From IMG/VR virus record IMGVR_UViG_3300021963_000113, positions 1-64,000 of that record: a DNA stretch of 64,000 bases; one strand, 5' to 3'. The stretch is from a virus. Below, piece by piece: positions 28,478 through 37,303 of this stretch; position 1 is the stretch's first letter; every line of letters begins with the position of its first letter. Under the pieces are notes generated by a model that was not told the origin of the DNA, made no database searches, and saw only the letters and a program-made list of their open reading frames with translations. The position numbers were made by a program, and so were the translations under genes.

Positions 28478-31400
28478 TTAGGTTATAGATGTATAATGAG
28501 ATAGTCTTGCCTTTTCTCTAGCAGCAACCAAAGGATTTGCGGGGACATGAATATACTTAGTGTCACCTTTAATATAAACAGGCACCTGTTGTATGACAGG
28601 TGTGATAGTTTGTATCATAGCAACAGATGTACCACTAACAGTGTCTTTAGGAATTGGTATAGGGTTTACTTGTCCCTCTGGAATTTCTGGAAGTGATGCT
28701 CCCTTAACAGGAGTGCCACCAAGTAGTCTTAAAATCTCAGCACCAGATTCATCCTCTGCTCTATAAATTCTTTTAGGTTTAAATCCTTCTCCATATACGG
28801 GAGTCCTACCAGTTTTTGGTGGTGCTAATAAGTTATCAATAAAATTAACAAATCCAGCAACTTCTACACCAGCTTGTCTTCCTATTTGCTCGTATCTATT
28901 AAATGCTTTTGCTGGATCTTTATAAACATTATATTCATTATTTTCTATAGGAGCAATCACCATTTTATTTCCGATGTGGAATAACAATTCTCTACCATGT
29001 CCTATGTAAGGTTGACCACCTGTATATTGTGGAGGAATATTGAAACCAGATGGAGGACCAGAAATTTCAAATAATCCACGCACTTGATCAGAAAAATTGT
29101 TAGTGATGTTTTGCACTGCACCTTTAGATGCTCTTCTAGTAGAAGCACCTTTAGCTTTATCAATTGCTTTTTGTAATTTTTCTCTATTCTCAAATTTCAA
29201 ACCTCTCCATTCTGATATAAAATTATCAACATTTGCTCCTGTTTTTAGTCTATATTTAATTAAAGCAATACCTAACTTATCTTGAGTTGATGCATTAAAT
29301 TTATCATTAGGAGAAACACCAGTTTCTCCATAACTTTTACGATTAATCAATCCATCCATGGTGCTGCCAATAATTTGGTATCTACCAGCTGCATGAATTG
29401 GTGGGTCTTTATCTTTTTGATGTTGCATAATCTCTGCAACAGTCATATCAGTCAGTTTTCTTTTTATTGGTCCTTGATCTGAAGGTCCACTGTAACCAAT
29501 AACAGAATAACCATTATTAGATCCTCCTTCATTGTAAGCAATATAACCACCAGCAGAAGTACTTTCTTTGCCAGCAATCATATCTAATAATTCTTTATAG
29601 TCACCTGCATCAGGACTAGTTGTGTTATCATCATCATCTCCACCATCACCACCGTCTTCACCATCACCACCTATATTAATTCCAAACATCTTGAAGAAGT
29701 TTGCAAAGAATTTGGATAATTCTTTTGCTCCTTGCTCTTCAGTCATTGCAGCGGAGTCTAACTCAGCAGCAAATGCTCCTTGATTTAAACCAAATAAAGT
29801 TGCTAATCCACCCAACAGGGGAGAAAACATCTTAGCAATTACACCACTGAAGGGACCAGCAGCTGCAACTATACTGGCAAGAGCACCAGAAATTTGAGCA
29901 CCAATTACTTTGAATGGCATTTCCATTACATTGGCAAATGGTTGCACCTTCTTCATTAAGTCGCCAGCAGCACCAAGACCAGTGGCAAGAATATTGCTAC
30001 CCGTGCCTTGCATTACACCACCTTCAGCAAGCTTCTTTGGAGCACTCCTAACAAGTATTTCTGGACCAGCTTCACCTATCAATGCTGGAACGGTATTTCT
30101 AACAGACGCAGCACCTTCAGAAAACTTCATTCTCCTACCAAACCTACCAAAAGAAGGCATTTTAAACCTGTTTCTCTTTGGCACATCACCTGTTATTTTA
30201 GGACCACCTCTTCTGGTAGTAGACCTCTGACCACCTCCCTTTATTTTCTTTGCAATATCTCTTGTATCATCTGCTGCCATTAACAAATCAAACCAATCTA
30301 ATCCACCCTCTGATTTTCCAAGTAAACCACTTAAATCAATAGATGGAATATTAATATCACCTCCCGCTGCTTGCTGAGCAACTGCTTCATCAGATCCAGA
30401 ATCAATTTCAACATCAACCATCTTGGATATAGATGTTAGTATTCCCTCTAATAAATCTGAATTCCTTTCACTGGCATTAACAAGTTGCTCTAGAGTTTGT
30501 GTCTGTTTTGTTATTTGTTTATTAATTGCGCCCAATGCAATTGATACTTTTTTAAATCCCGTTGCTAAATCACGTATCTCGTTTGCTTTCTTTTTCTTCT
30601 TGGGGTCTGAATCTCCATAGTCAAACTGGTCTCCAAATCCTGCTTGAGATTTGGATTGTTTAGATGGCATACTCTCAATGAATGCCCCAAATGTAGTGTC
30701 AAATGCTCTGCCACCAAACTGATAACCTATAGACTTCTTGATAAAATATCCAGGCTCTAATACTTCTTGAGGTATATCAGCACCATTAGACTGTGCTTCT
30801 AATGCTCTTTCTTTCTGCTCTTTGGCATCTTGAAATGCAGTCTTTACTTTTTTTCCTATCCATGAACCAAATGCTAACACAGATGGTCCTTCTCCTGGTG
30901 CTTTACTTACACCACCAGAAAATAATGTTTTCCCAACAAATGATCCTGTCTTTTTTAGACCACCACCAAACATTCTACCAAGACGTTTTCTTCTACTTGG
31001 TGGTGTTGGTGGCTCATTACCACCAGAAGGTGCCTTTGGTTTCTTTTTCTTTTTAACTGTATTCTTAGGTCTCTTAAGTTTTCTTCTAGAAGGTTTTTTC
31101 TTTTCCTTTTTTTTCTCAGTCTTAGGAACAGTTTCACTTCCCTCCCAAGGATCAGCAGGTCTCTGATACTCATTAGGAGGTGGCGAAATCTTCTCTTGAA
31201 TATCTTCTAATATATCTATCTTGTCTTCAAGGATTTCAGAAACTTCTGCTTTAGTTTCTGCTTCTTGAATCTCTTCTTGTGCTTCTACTAATACTTCCGA
31301 AGTTTGCTCAACAATTTTTTCACTTACTGCTTCCTCAAATGGGTTGTTGAGATACGCTTCTACTAACCACTCTTGATATAATCGTTGTCTCTCCATCCAC

Positions 31401-31642
31401 TGTATAGGAGTGCCACTTTCCTGATCCAAAGAGGGATAACCTCTTGGATCTTTTTTTATATTAGCAATTAACCTATCGGCATCTTCATCAGATAGATTCA
31501 CATATGAAGTATAGCTTTCATCTCCCTGTCTTCTACCAGTTAATTTTGATTTTAAAATCAACCACAACCTAGAGTTAGGATTAATCCTACTCCAAGGCAT
31601 CTTTGGGTGTAATACTCCTTCTGGCGGTTGTGGTAGATTCAT
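28478..31642 (-). CDS. Tail tape-measure-like protein with lysozyme-like domain (1054 aa)
   Basis: Contains PALIGEAGPEILVRSAP near residue 510, a motif of tail tape-measure proteins. Residues 690 to 830 form a lysozyme-like domain: LLDMIAGKES with probable catalytic E693, then AAGRYQIIGSTMDGL and ATQDKLGIALI. Residues 90 to 180 are coiled-coil-like (Glu/Ile/Lys), and residues 180 to 230 are a strongly basic Lys/Pro stretch. It follows gp26 and gp51, the order seen for tail chaperones before a tape measure. The ATG overlaps the gp51 stop in ATGA. It probably combines length control with a muramidase. Confidence 0.78.
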   Translation of the reverse strand: MNLPQPPEGVLHPKMPWSRINPNSRLWLILKSKLTGRRQGDESYTSYVNLSDEDADRLIANIKKDPRGYPSLDQESGTPIQWMERQRLYQEWLVEAYLNNPFEEAVSEKIVEQTSEVLVEAQEEIQEAETKAEVSEILEDKIDILEDIQEKISPPPNEYQRPADPWEGSETVPKTEKKKEKKKPSRRKLKRPKNTVKKKKKPKAPSGGNEPPTPPSRRKRLGRMFGGGLKKTGSFVGKTLFSGGVSKAPGEGPSVLAFGSWIGKKVKTAFQDAKEQKERALEAQSNGADIPQEVLEPGYFIKKSIGYQFGGRAFDTTFGAFIESMPSKQSKSQAGFGDQFDYGDSDPKKKKKANEIRDLATGFKKVSIALGAINKQITKQTQTLEQLVNASERNSDLLEGILTSISKMVDVEIDSGSDEAVAQQAAGGDINIPSIDLSGLLGKSEGGLDWFDLLMAADDTRDIAKKIKGGGQRSTTRRGGPKITGDVPKRNRFKMPSFGRFGRRMKFSEGAASVRNTVPALIGEAGPEILVRSAPKKLAEGGVMQGTGSNILATGLGAAGDLMKKVQPFANVMEMPFKVIGAQISGALASIVAAAGPFSGVIAKMFSPLLGGLATLFGLNQGAFAAELDSAAMTEEQGAKELSKFFANFFKMFGINIGGDGEDGGDGGDDDDNTTSPDAGDYKELLDMIAGKESTSAGGYIAYNEGGSNNGYSVIGYSGPSDQGPIKRKLTDMTVAEIMQHQKDKDPPIHAAGRYQIIGSTMDGLINRKSYGETGVSPNDKFNASTQDKLGIALIKYRLKTGANVDNFISEWRGLKFENREKLQKAIDKAKGASTRRASKGAVQNITNNFSDQVRGLFEISGPPSGFNIPPQYTGGQPYIGHGRELLFHIGNKMVIAPIENNEYNVYKDPAKAFNRYEQIGRQAGVEVAGFVNFIDNLLAPPKTGRTPVYGEGFKPKRIYRAEDESGAEILRLLGGTPVKGASLPEIPEGQVNPIPIPKDTVSGTSVAMIQTITPVIQQVPVYIKGDTKYIHVPANPLVAAREKARLSHYTSIT

Positions 31643-31758
31643 TGTTGCTGACTATTCTTTTGCTCTTCTAGATAATTACTAAGCATAGCAACGAAAACTT
31701 CTCTCTCCCAAGGTATCATATTTTCTAATTCAGTTAATGAAAACTTATGGTGATACAT
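31639..31758 (-). CDS. 51: gp51-like baseplate hub assembly protein (39 aa from its own ATG)
   Basis: Reads MYHHKFSLTELENMIPWERE and ends EEQKNSQQQ. The LENM-P-ERE pattern is typical of T4-type gp51. The frame extends upstream without a stop to the end of gp26, where a slippery heptamer would join it to gp26 by a -1 shift. So it may be made as a gp26-gp51 fusion (about 295 residues), as a free protein from the internal ATG at 31758, or both. Its TGA overlaps the next start codon. Confidence 0.7.
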   Translation of the reverse strand: MYHHKFSLTELENMIPWEREVFVAMLSNYLEEQKNSQQQ

Positions 31759-31808
31759 TAAGTTGAAATTAGTTTGATAAAAGTTAGCAAGGTTTTCATG
31801 GAAGAGAC

Positions 31809-32525
31809 TTATGCGAAAAAATTTGTAAGACCCTCAATAGTATATTCAGACTCAACATTTGTCTTTGGATTCTTCAACGTAAATGTATGTGATACCTTAG
31901 GCATCGTAGCAAAGAAGTTTTGAATTGCTTCAAACTGTTTACTTGTCAGACCTTCTAAGTAATCAGAAATATCTTTCTTGGAAAGACTAGACCCTTCCCA
32001 TACTTCATCACCATCGAAAATTTGCTCTACACAATCAATGATAACATCAAAAACTTCTTGCGTTGACTGCTCTTTCTGAAGAATTTGGGAAGTGATAAAC
32101 TGCTCCATACCAGGATACTTCATAATCAAACCAGCACTATCAGTAAGCATTACCTTTTTGTCATGACCTTCTGGTTTGATGACCTCAACCTTTTCTAGAT
32201 TTAATTTGTAGGGAATAGATGTTTCGCCATCATCCTTAGCAGTGAAAATCATCTCAACAATTTCACCCACAGATTTAGATCTGATTCTCAAGAAAACATA
32301 TTCTAAATCAAACATCGGCAACTCATCAACTTTAATACCTCTAGTGGTAATACAAGACTTCAAGGTTTCAATGATAGCATTACGAATCTCTTTGTCATCT
32401 TGACTCTCTGTTGCCATCAGAAGAATTTTTTCTTCCTTAACTAAAAATGGTCTATATTTAATTGTCTTGCCAGATGAGGGAAGTTGCAACTCATATGTTG
32501 GCACTGGGGGCTTTGGTAAAGACAT
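31809..32525 (-). CDS. 26: Baseplate hub assembly protein gp26 (238 aa)
   Basis: Matches the T4 gp26 family pattern: IKYRPFLVKEEKILLMA near residue 20, then EVFDVIIDCVEQIF and SDYLEGLTSKQFEAIQNFF. In T4 it helps to build the central baseplate hub. It follows the tail-tube-like gene at 32556 and precedes gp51. Its last codons contain a slippery site, so part of the product may continue into gp51. Confidence 0.85.
   Translation of the reverse strand: MSLPKPPVPTYELQLPSSGKTIKYRPFLVKEEKILLMATESQDDKEIRNAIIETLKSCITTRGIKVDELPMFDLEYVFLRIRSKSVGEIVEMIFTAKDDGETSIPYKLNLEKVEVIKPEGHDKKVMLTDSAGLIMKYPGMEQFITSQILQKEQSTQEVFDVIIDCVEQIFDGDEVWEGSSLSKKDISDYLEGLTSKQFEAIQNFFATMPKVSHTFTLKNPKTNVESEYTIEGLTNFFA
31818..31824 (-). 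other. Candidate -1 frameshift site joining gp26 to gp51
   Basis: The minus strand reads A AAT TTT in the gp26 frame, which is a canonical X XXY YYZ slippery heptamer. It lies three codons before the gp26 stop. A -1 shift there enters a frame of 59 further codons that contains the whole gp51 sequence. This parallels the G/GT tail-chaperone frameshift of lambda-like phages. Confidence 0.6.
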
Positions 32526-32555
32526 AATTTAACTCCTATTATAATATTATATATT

Positions 32556-33194
32556 TCAGTTAACTTGCCTTGAAATATTATTTCCCTGCCAAGACCAATT
32601 CCTATAATAAAAACTAGCAGTAACTTTCAAGAGTTGAGAAGAACCATAAGAAACTGGGGTGCTTTGAATTGTATATGGCCAAACTTCGTTGAAAGTATAA
32701 GTGCCAGCAGTTCTTCCTAAAGTATCTCCTTTACTTCTTTCTGCTTTTCTTATAGTCATAGTACGACACATATATTCTTTGGGGTAATTCAATCTTGTAA
32801 TGTTGTATCTAGTTGGACCACCCTCACCCTCTTCAAAAATTGCTCTCATCCATCCATTTAAAAATTTCAAAGGTAGTAAATTAGCATCACAAGTCCACCC
32901 CAAAGTTATATCTTGGTATGACTTAGTATGTGCATAATTTACTTGACCTTCACCAAGATATTTTCCTGTAGTTTGTCCAGTATTTGCCATCATTCCTGGT
33001 AAAGATGCTTCTTCACACAATAAAGTTAGTAATGTTTCTGCGTCACGATCTCTATTAAATCCTGCTTCTTTGATTCGATCTTCTGCAGCCGAACCAAAAG
33101 CACCAAACTTTACCTCATAAGTATTTGAAAAAGCAACTCCACCAGAGCTCGATATTCTCTTTAAGAATTCGTTGATGCCTATATTTTCTGCCAT
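32556..33194 (-). CDS. Tail-tube-fold protein, probably gp54- or gp19-like (212 aa)
   Basis: The beta-rich sequence has the layout of T4 tail tube proteins: YEVKFGAFG near the start, SLPGMMANTGQ, the ITLGWTCDANLLPLKFLNGW strand-helix, then YPKEYMCRTMTI, and a C-terminal VWPYTIQSTPVSYG strand. The tube initiator gp54 and tube gp19 share this fold. Placement before gp26 in the hub block favours a gp54-like initiator, but the tube subunit is not excluded. Confidence 0.6.
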   Translation of the reverse strand: MAENIGINEFLKRISSSGGVAFSNTYEVKFGAFGSAAEDRIKEAGFNRDRDAETLLTLLCEEASLPGMMANTGQTTGKYLGEGQVNYAHTKSYQDITLGWTCDANLLPLKFLNGWMRAIFEEGEGGPTRYNITRLNYPKEYMCRTMTIRKAERSKGDTLGRTAGTYTFNEVWPYTIQSTPVSYGSSQLLKVTASFYYRNWSWQGNNISRQVN

Positions 33195-33201
33195 CTAAAT
33201 A
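33195..33201 (+). promoter_or_regulatory. Late promoter box, rightward
   Basis: CTAAATA one base after the start codon of the leftward tail gene, 27 bases before the gp4 start. GAGGA at 33208-33212 can serve as the ribosome site. Confidence 0.45.
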
Positions 33202-33222
33202 GATACTGAGGATAATATATAT

Positions 33223-33230
33223 TATTTATG
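33223..33230 (-). promoter_or_regulatory. Late promoter box, leftward
   Basis: The minus strand reads CATAAATA. It overlaps the gp4 start codon and faces the tail gene at 33194, so both diverging late operons start within the same 36 bases. Confidence 0.5.
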
Positions 33231-33662
33231 GCATACTCTGGGAAGTATAGACCTGAAAATCCACAGAAGTACAAAGGGAATCCGACTAACATAATCTATC
33301 GGTCTCTTTGGGAAAGAAAGTTTATGGTATTCTGTGATAGAAATCCCAGTGTCTTGCAATGGGGAAGTGAAGAATGCGTAATACCGTATCGCTCACCTAT
33401 TGATGGTAGGGTGCATCGTTACTATGTTGATTTCTATATCAAAATACAAACAAAGACTGGTGAGATAAAGAAATACCTAATAGAAATTAAACCTAAAAAA
33501 CAAACGATACCACCAGACCCACAGAAAAAACAAACAAAAATTTATAAAGATAAAGTATTATCTTACTACAAAAACATGGCGAAGTGGGAAGCAGCTAAAG
33601 AATGGTGTGAAGATAGACGCATGGAGTTTCTAATACTGACAGAAGATCACTTAGGAGTCTAA
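33228..33662 (+). CDS. 4: Head completion protein gp4 (144 aa)
   Basis: Strong match to the T4-type gp4 (also called gp50) pattern: MAYSGKYRPENPQKYKGNP, YRSLWERKFMVFCD, SEECVIPYRSP and YYVDFYI. The E-x-x-x-x-Y and D-F-x-I-K/E-I-K-P pattern is nuclease-like. The T4 protein finishes the filled head before tails join. First gene of the rightward late block. Confidence 0.88.
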   Translation: MAYSGKYRPENPQKYKGNPTNIIYRSLWERKFMVFCDRNPSVLQWGSEECVIPYRSPIDGRVHRYYVDFYIKIQTKTGEIKKYLIEIKPKKQTIPPDPQKKQTKIYKDKVLSYYKNMAKWEAAKEWCEDRRMEFLILTEDHLGV

Positions 33663-33663
33663 C

Positions 33664-34341
33664 ATGGCAAAAGGATTCGGCAAAGATAGTAAGTCTGGTG
33701 GTAAAAACTACGAGACTATCTTTGAGCGTGTCCAGAAACTAACTGATGGTGAAGATAAAACGTGGTCATGGTATCGCCAAGCAGTAAAAAAAATAGCATT
33801 AGAATATAAAACAAAACCAGAAAAAACTATCAGAGACGAAAGAAGAGACAGGGTGCAAGATGAAAATAAGCAAGACAAAAATGAGTTAAGAAGATACGCT
33901 AGACAAGGAAGACTATTCCTCTTTGAATACAAAGCAAAAATGAAGTATCTTCCATACTACGATCAGTTTCCTCTTGCATATGTAATAAAAGCAAACAAAG
34001 ATCATTTCATTGCAGCTAACTTACATTATGTACATCCGAATAAAAGATTGAAAATCATACAGGATTTGATGGATGATAAAATTAACGTACCTACATGTAT
34101 CATCCATAAATATATAACAGACCACGTTGATGGATTTCTATTAGACTTAGCATCTGCTGAGTGGGAAACATCCATCGCCCTACCTGTTGAAAGTTTTGTC
34201 AGAGATAAGAATGGTCAAAAGTTTCCATACAAATCTGCTGATGTGTGGAAAGAAACCAATGAAAAATTCTATACTAAATTTAGAGCAAAAAGAATCATCA
34301 AAGGTTATGGCAAACCAGAAGACATCGAGGACGTAGAATGA
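33664..34341 (+). CDS. Virion assembly protein, possibly DNA end protector gp2 (225 aa)
   Basis: The N-terminal half is very basic (DERRDRVQDENKQDKNELRR). The central motif LPYYDQFPLAYVI followed by HFIAANLHYVHPNKR recurs in proteins of T4-like marine phages that I associate with gp2, but I cannot confirm this. It sits between gp4 and gp48, and T4 has gp2 next to gp4. Its stop overlaps the gp48 start in ATGA, so translation is probably coupled. Confidence 0.55.
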   Translation: MAKGFGKDSKSGGKNYETIFERVQKLTDGEDKTWSWYRQAVKKIALEYKTKPEKTIRDERRDRVQDENKQDKNELRRYARQGRLFLFEYKAKMKYLPYYDQFPLAYVIKANKDHFIAANLHYVHPNKRLKIIQDLMDDKINVPTCIIHKYITDHVDGFLLDLASAEWETSIALPVESFVRDKNGQKFPYKSADVWKETNEKFYTKFRAKRIIKGYGKPEDIEDVE

Positions 34342-35240
34342 TACCAGGAAAACTAAGCAACGCTGCAGGGGGAGGTGGTTTAAAGACTGGATTACGTTAT
34401 CCTAGTGGCGGTATTGATTCGACTACCGACTATGTGAGTATTGCATTTCATGAATACAAACCTCCATTTAGTAAACAAGCATTTGGAGGATCAGGCACCG
34501 TTGGTGGTTACAATAAAAGTATTAGCGATTTAGGATCACCGATAGGATCTGCACTCTTATACATGCCCCAAGACGTAAGTGTGCAGTATGGTGCCTCTTG
34601 GCAAGACATGAATTTTAGTAACATCGCTAGAAGTGCTGTAGGTGCAACTGGTCAAGGATTTGGCGGTGACTTGACAGGAGCTGCTGGAACTATGATAGAA
34701 CAGTTTAAAGAAACTTTGATGAATGGAATGACAAAGGGAACTGCTGTTGCTGCAATAACTTCAGAAATGTTACAGCAGACAAACTTCGGAAATTTTTCTG
34801 TGCAAGATATATTTTCTGGCACCAAAGGAGAAATATTCAATCCAAACACTGAAGTTTTATACCAAGGACCAAAAATGAGAGGATTTTCTCTTGAATTTAA
34901 AATGATGCCAGAAAGTGACAGTGAAGCACAAGTAATAAAAGATATTTTAATTTTATTTAAAACAGCAATACTTCCAAAATATGGTAATGCTGGGGCTAAT
35001 GGAATAGCTTCTTTCGTTAAAGTTCCATCAATAGCAAATGTAACATTTATGACGGGCAACACACCAAACCCAAATGTTACTCAATTCAAACCATGTGCAA
35101 TGATTGATTTAGATATTTCATATACGCCTGACGGATCATGGGCAACATATCGAGATGGCACCCCAGTTGCAACAACATTGAAAGCAACTTTCCAAGAACT
35201 GAAGATGGTATACGCAGAAGAAGTAGCACAAGGATTCTAA
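34338..35240 (+). CDS. 48: Baseplate tail tube cap gp48-like (300 aa)
   Basis: Gly-rich N-terminus, then YMPQDVSVQYGASWQ, NPNTEVLYQGPKMRGFSLEF and EAQVIKDILILFK. The C-terminal TFQELKMVY resembles the last strand of T4 gp48. The layout of the second half fits the tube-like fold of gp48/gp54. In T4 it caps the baseplate and starts the tail tube. Coupled to the preceding gene by a 4-base overlap and followed directly by gp53. Confidence 0.75.
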   Translation: MIPGKLSNAAGGGGLKTGLRYPSGGIDSTTDYVSIAFHEYKPPFSKQAFGGSGTVGGYNKSISDLGSPIGSALLYMPQDVSVQYGASWQDMNFSNIARSAVGATGQGFGGDLTGAAGTMIEQFKETLMNGMTKGTAVAAITSEMLQQTNFGNFSVQDIFSGTKGEIFNPNTEVLYQGPKMRGFSLEFKMMPESDSEAQVIKDILILFKTAILPKYGNAGANGIASFVKVPSIANVTFMTGNTPNPNVTQFKPCAMIDLDISYTPDGSWATYRDGTPVATTLKATFQELKMVYAEEVAQGF

Positions 35241-35241
35241 T

Positions 35242-35886
35242 ATGTATTTTTCATTTGTACCCGACATCAAATACGACGAGAAACCAATCAAGTTTCCATT
35301 TTCACAGTCAGAATATATCACTGCGAAAAATTTCTTTCGTCGTTTTAAGATAGATGAGGATTACTTTCAGTATTCAGTATACTTTAATAGGTATGCAATC
35401 ACTGATACAGATAGATTAGATACCATCTCAGAAAAATTTTATGGCAATCCTTTTTATGATTGGGTGATTGCTATCACAAACAATATTATCAATACTCAAT
35501 TTGATTGGCCATTGAAAGAATGGCAGGTTAGAGATATGGTTGAAAATCCAGATGATACCCACCATTACGAAACTATTGAAGTAATAAATGCTGAAGGTAA
35601 TGTCGTGCTACAACCTGGACTGACAGTAGATGAAAGATTTGTTAATAGTGTATTCAAATATGTTGATACAACTACACCTACAGTCATCTATACTACTAGA
35701 GCTGGCACTAATGTAACTCACAGAGTTACAAATTTGGACCAAACTATCAAAGAAAACGATGCAAAGAGAGAAATTTATATTCTTAAACCAATCTATCTTC
35801 AAAGTTTCGTAACAGAATTTAGAAAGCAGAATCTATATTCGGAATCATCTAATTATATTAGCAGCACTTTAAAACAAACTGGGTAA
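35242..35886 (+). CDS. 53: Baseplate wedge protein gp53 (214 aa)
   Basis: N-terminal MYFSFVPDIKYD, then YAITDTDRLDTISEKFYGNPFYDWVIAI, written here only in part, is the LysM-like core of T4 gp53. The C-terminus ends in FVTEFRKQNLY. In T4 it is a late-joining wedge subunit. Last gene of the rightward block, followed by a strong terminator. Confidence 0.85.
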   Translation: MYFSFVPDIKYDEKPIKFPFSQSEYITAKNFFRRFKIDEDYFQYSVYFNRYAITDTDRLDTISEKFYGNPFYDWVIAITNNIINTQFDWPLKEWQVRDMVENPDDTHHYETIEVINAEGNVVLQPGLTVDERFVNSVFKYVDTTTPTVIYTTRAGTNVTHRVTNLDQTIKENDAKREIYILKPIYLQSFVTEFRKQNLYSESSNYISSTLKQTG

Positions 35887-35898
35887 ACTTTTTCACAC

Positions 35899-35938
35899 AA
35901 AAAAATGGGCGGATTTTTTTTCCGCCCATATGGTTTTT
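35899..35938. terminator. Bidirectional terminator between gp53 and gp32
   Basis: A 9-bp stem (ATGGGCGGA with TCCGCCCAT, loop of seven T; 35905-35929) has an A run on the left and TTTTT on the right. It can end both converging transcripts. Confidence 0.9.
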
Positions 35939-35955
35939 AACTATGGATTTTGGTT

Positions 35956-36879
35956 TCAGTCTTCCTCAGCAAGGCGAGCGAAGTAACTGAGAGCATCATC
36001 TTCATCCTCGTCTACACCAGCAGCAACTGCAACCTTAGGCAGGGCAGGTTCGCGGCGAGCGATAGGGGCGGGAGCAGTGAATTCTTCATCCTCAATCTCT
36101 TCATCCAGAGTAGGACGAGCAACCTTTGCACGAGCAACGGCAGGAGTTTGAGTAACACCAAGCACCAGATTCAGACGCTCTTCAAGTTCTTCGTAGGACT
36201 TGAAGTTTTCTGCAGCAGTGAAAGCGGCAAGAGAATGCTCTGACTTCCAGATGCTTTCCAGTTGAGAATCATCAGCAGAGAGTGCAGCAGGAGCAGCAAA
36301 CTCAGACTTGTCGTAATTCCAGTAACCAGCAACGTTAGTAATCTTCAGTTTGAAGTTAGCACCTTCCCACATATCAAAGGGATTGATGGGAGTTTCATCT
36401 TCAAACTCAGGTTGCATGGCAGCCATAATCTTGTCAAAGATTTTCTTACCAAACTTATACAAGAATACTTTACCTTCATTCTCAGGGTTTGCTTTGTCGC
36501 TCACCACATAGATGTTAGCATAGTAGGACAGTTTGCGCTTCTGCTTACGAGCAGTTTCTTTATCAGCATCACTGCCGCTATTCCACAGGCGACGATTGAT
36601 TTCACCAACAGGATCTTTGCCACCGATAGTGGTCAGAGAGTTTTCAATATACCAACCACCTGGACCTTGGAAGGCATGACTATACAGTTTTGCCCAGGGT
36701 ACATCTTCACCCTCGGGGGCAGGCAGGAAACGAATGACAGCAAACCCGTTACCAGCAGCATCGACTGACGGTTTCCAGAAACGCTCATCAGCACTGGAAG
36801 AAGAGTTTGCTTTCTCCAACTCTTTAGTAAGAGTTGCGAAATTGTTTTGCGACTTACGCTTAAGGTCAGCAAAAGACAT
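35956..36879 (-). CDS. 32: Single-stranded DNA-binding protein gp32 (307 aa)
   Basis: Starts at ATG 36879 (MSFADLKRKSQNNF), which has GAGGT upstream; a longer frame to 36927 overlaps the leader. LKRKS near the start is the basic LAST-type motif for cooperative binding. The core has NGFAVIRFLPAP, WYIENSLTTIG and IYVVSDKANPENEGKVFLYKFG. The tail is acidic (DEDEDDALSYF), as in T4 gp32, where it recruits other replication proteins. No CxxC zinc site as in T4 is obvious. Confidence 0.92.
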   Translation of the reverse strand: MSFADLKRKSQNNFATLTKELEKANSSSSADERFWKPSVDAAGNGFAVIRFLPAPEGEDVPWAKLYSHAFQGPGGWYIENSLTTIGGKDPVGEINRRLWNSGSDADKETARKQKRKLSYYANIYVVSDKANPENEGKVFLYKFGKKIFDKIMAAMQPEFEDETPINPFDMWEGANFKLKITNVAGYWNYDKSEFAAPAALSADDSQLESIWKSEHSLAAFTAAENFKSYEELEERLNLVLGVTQTPAVARAKVARPTLDEEIEDEEFTAPAPIARREPALPKVAVAAGVDEDEDDALSYFARLAEED

Positions 36880-36933
36880 AGGATTACCTCGGATTAGTTT
36901 AGATTTGGTCTGTGTGACGCCTGCCACGGATAC

Positions 36934-36962
36934 ATCATAACACGGCAGAGGGGCGGCGTCAA
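36934..36962 (-). promoter_or_regulatory. Sigma-70 promoter of gp32
   Basis: The minus strand has TTGACG (36957-36962), 17 bases, then TATGAT (36934-36939), 54 bases before the gp32 start. It overlaps the last codons of the upstream gene, giving gp32 its own transcript. Confidence 0.8.
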
Positions 36963-37303
36963 CCCTCTGCCTCTATCTCCTGCTCAAAATGGTCGAGCTT
37001 GTTGAGCATCTCACGCATCAGGGAGGTCACGTCAGCGGTCTCCCACCACCCATAGAGCATCTTAGCACCCTGCTCAATCTGCTCACACATCTCGACCGCA
37101 CGAGGGTCGTCTGAGAGCTTTAGACGGGTGTAGAAAATCTGCTGCTTCTCCACCAGTGACCTTACTGTTTTGATGTAGTGTAGTTGGTCTTCTTTGGATT
37201 TTTGGAATGGAGCTGAGAGAGTCAGCTCCATTGCTTCCATCTGAAGACGCTCCATTTCCCGTGCTTCTTCACGGACAATTTCAGAATCAAAGAAGTCGTT
37301 CAT
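36959..37303 (-). CDS. DUF1825 family protein (114 aa)
   Basis: Starts MNDFFDSEIVREEAREM and contains a KEDQLHYIKTVRSLVEKQQ stretch followed by YTRLKLSDDPRAVEMCEQIE. The FFDSE-V start and R-x-LSDD-x-x-A pattern match DUF1825, a small helical family otherwise found in cyanobacteria, so this gene is probably of host origin. Function unknown. Its start overlaps the gp33 stop by four bases. Confidence 0.8.
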   Translation of the reverse strand: MNDFFDSEIVREEAREMERLQMEAMELTLSAPFQKSKEDQLHYIKTVRSLVEKQQIFYTRLKLSDDPRAVEMCEQIEQGAKMLYGWWETADVTSLMREMLNKLDHFEQEIEAEG

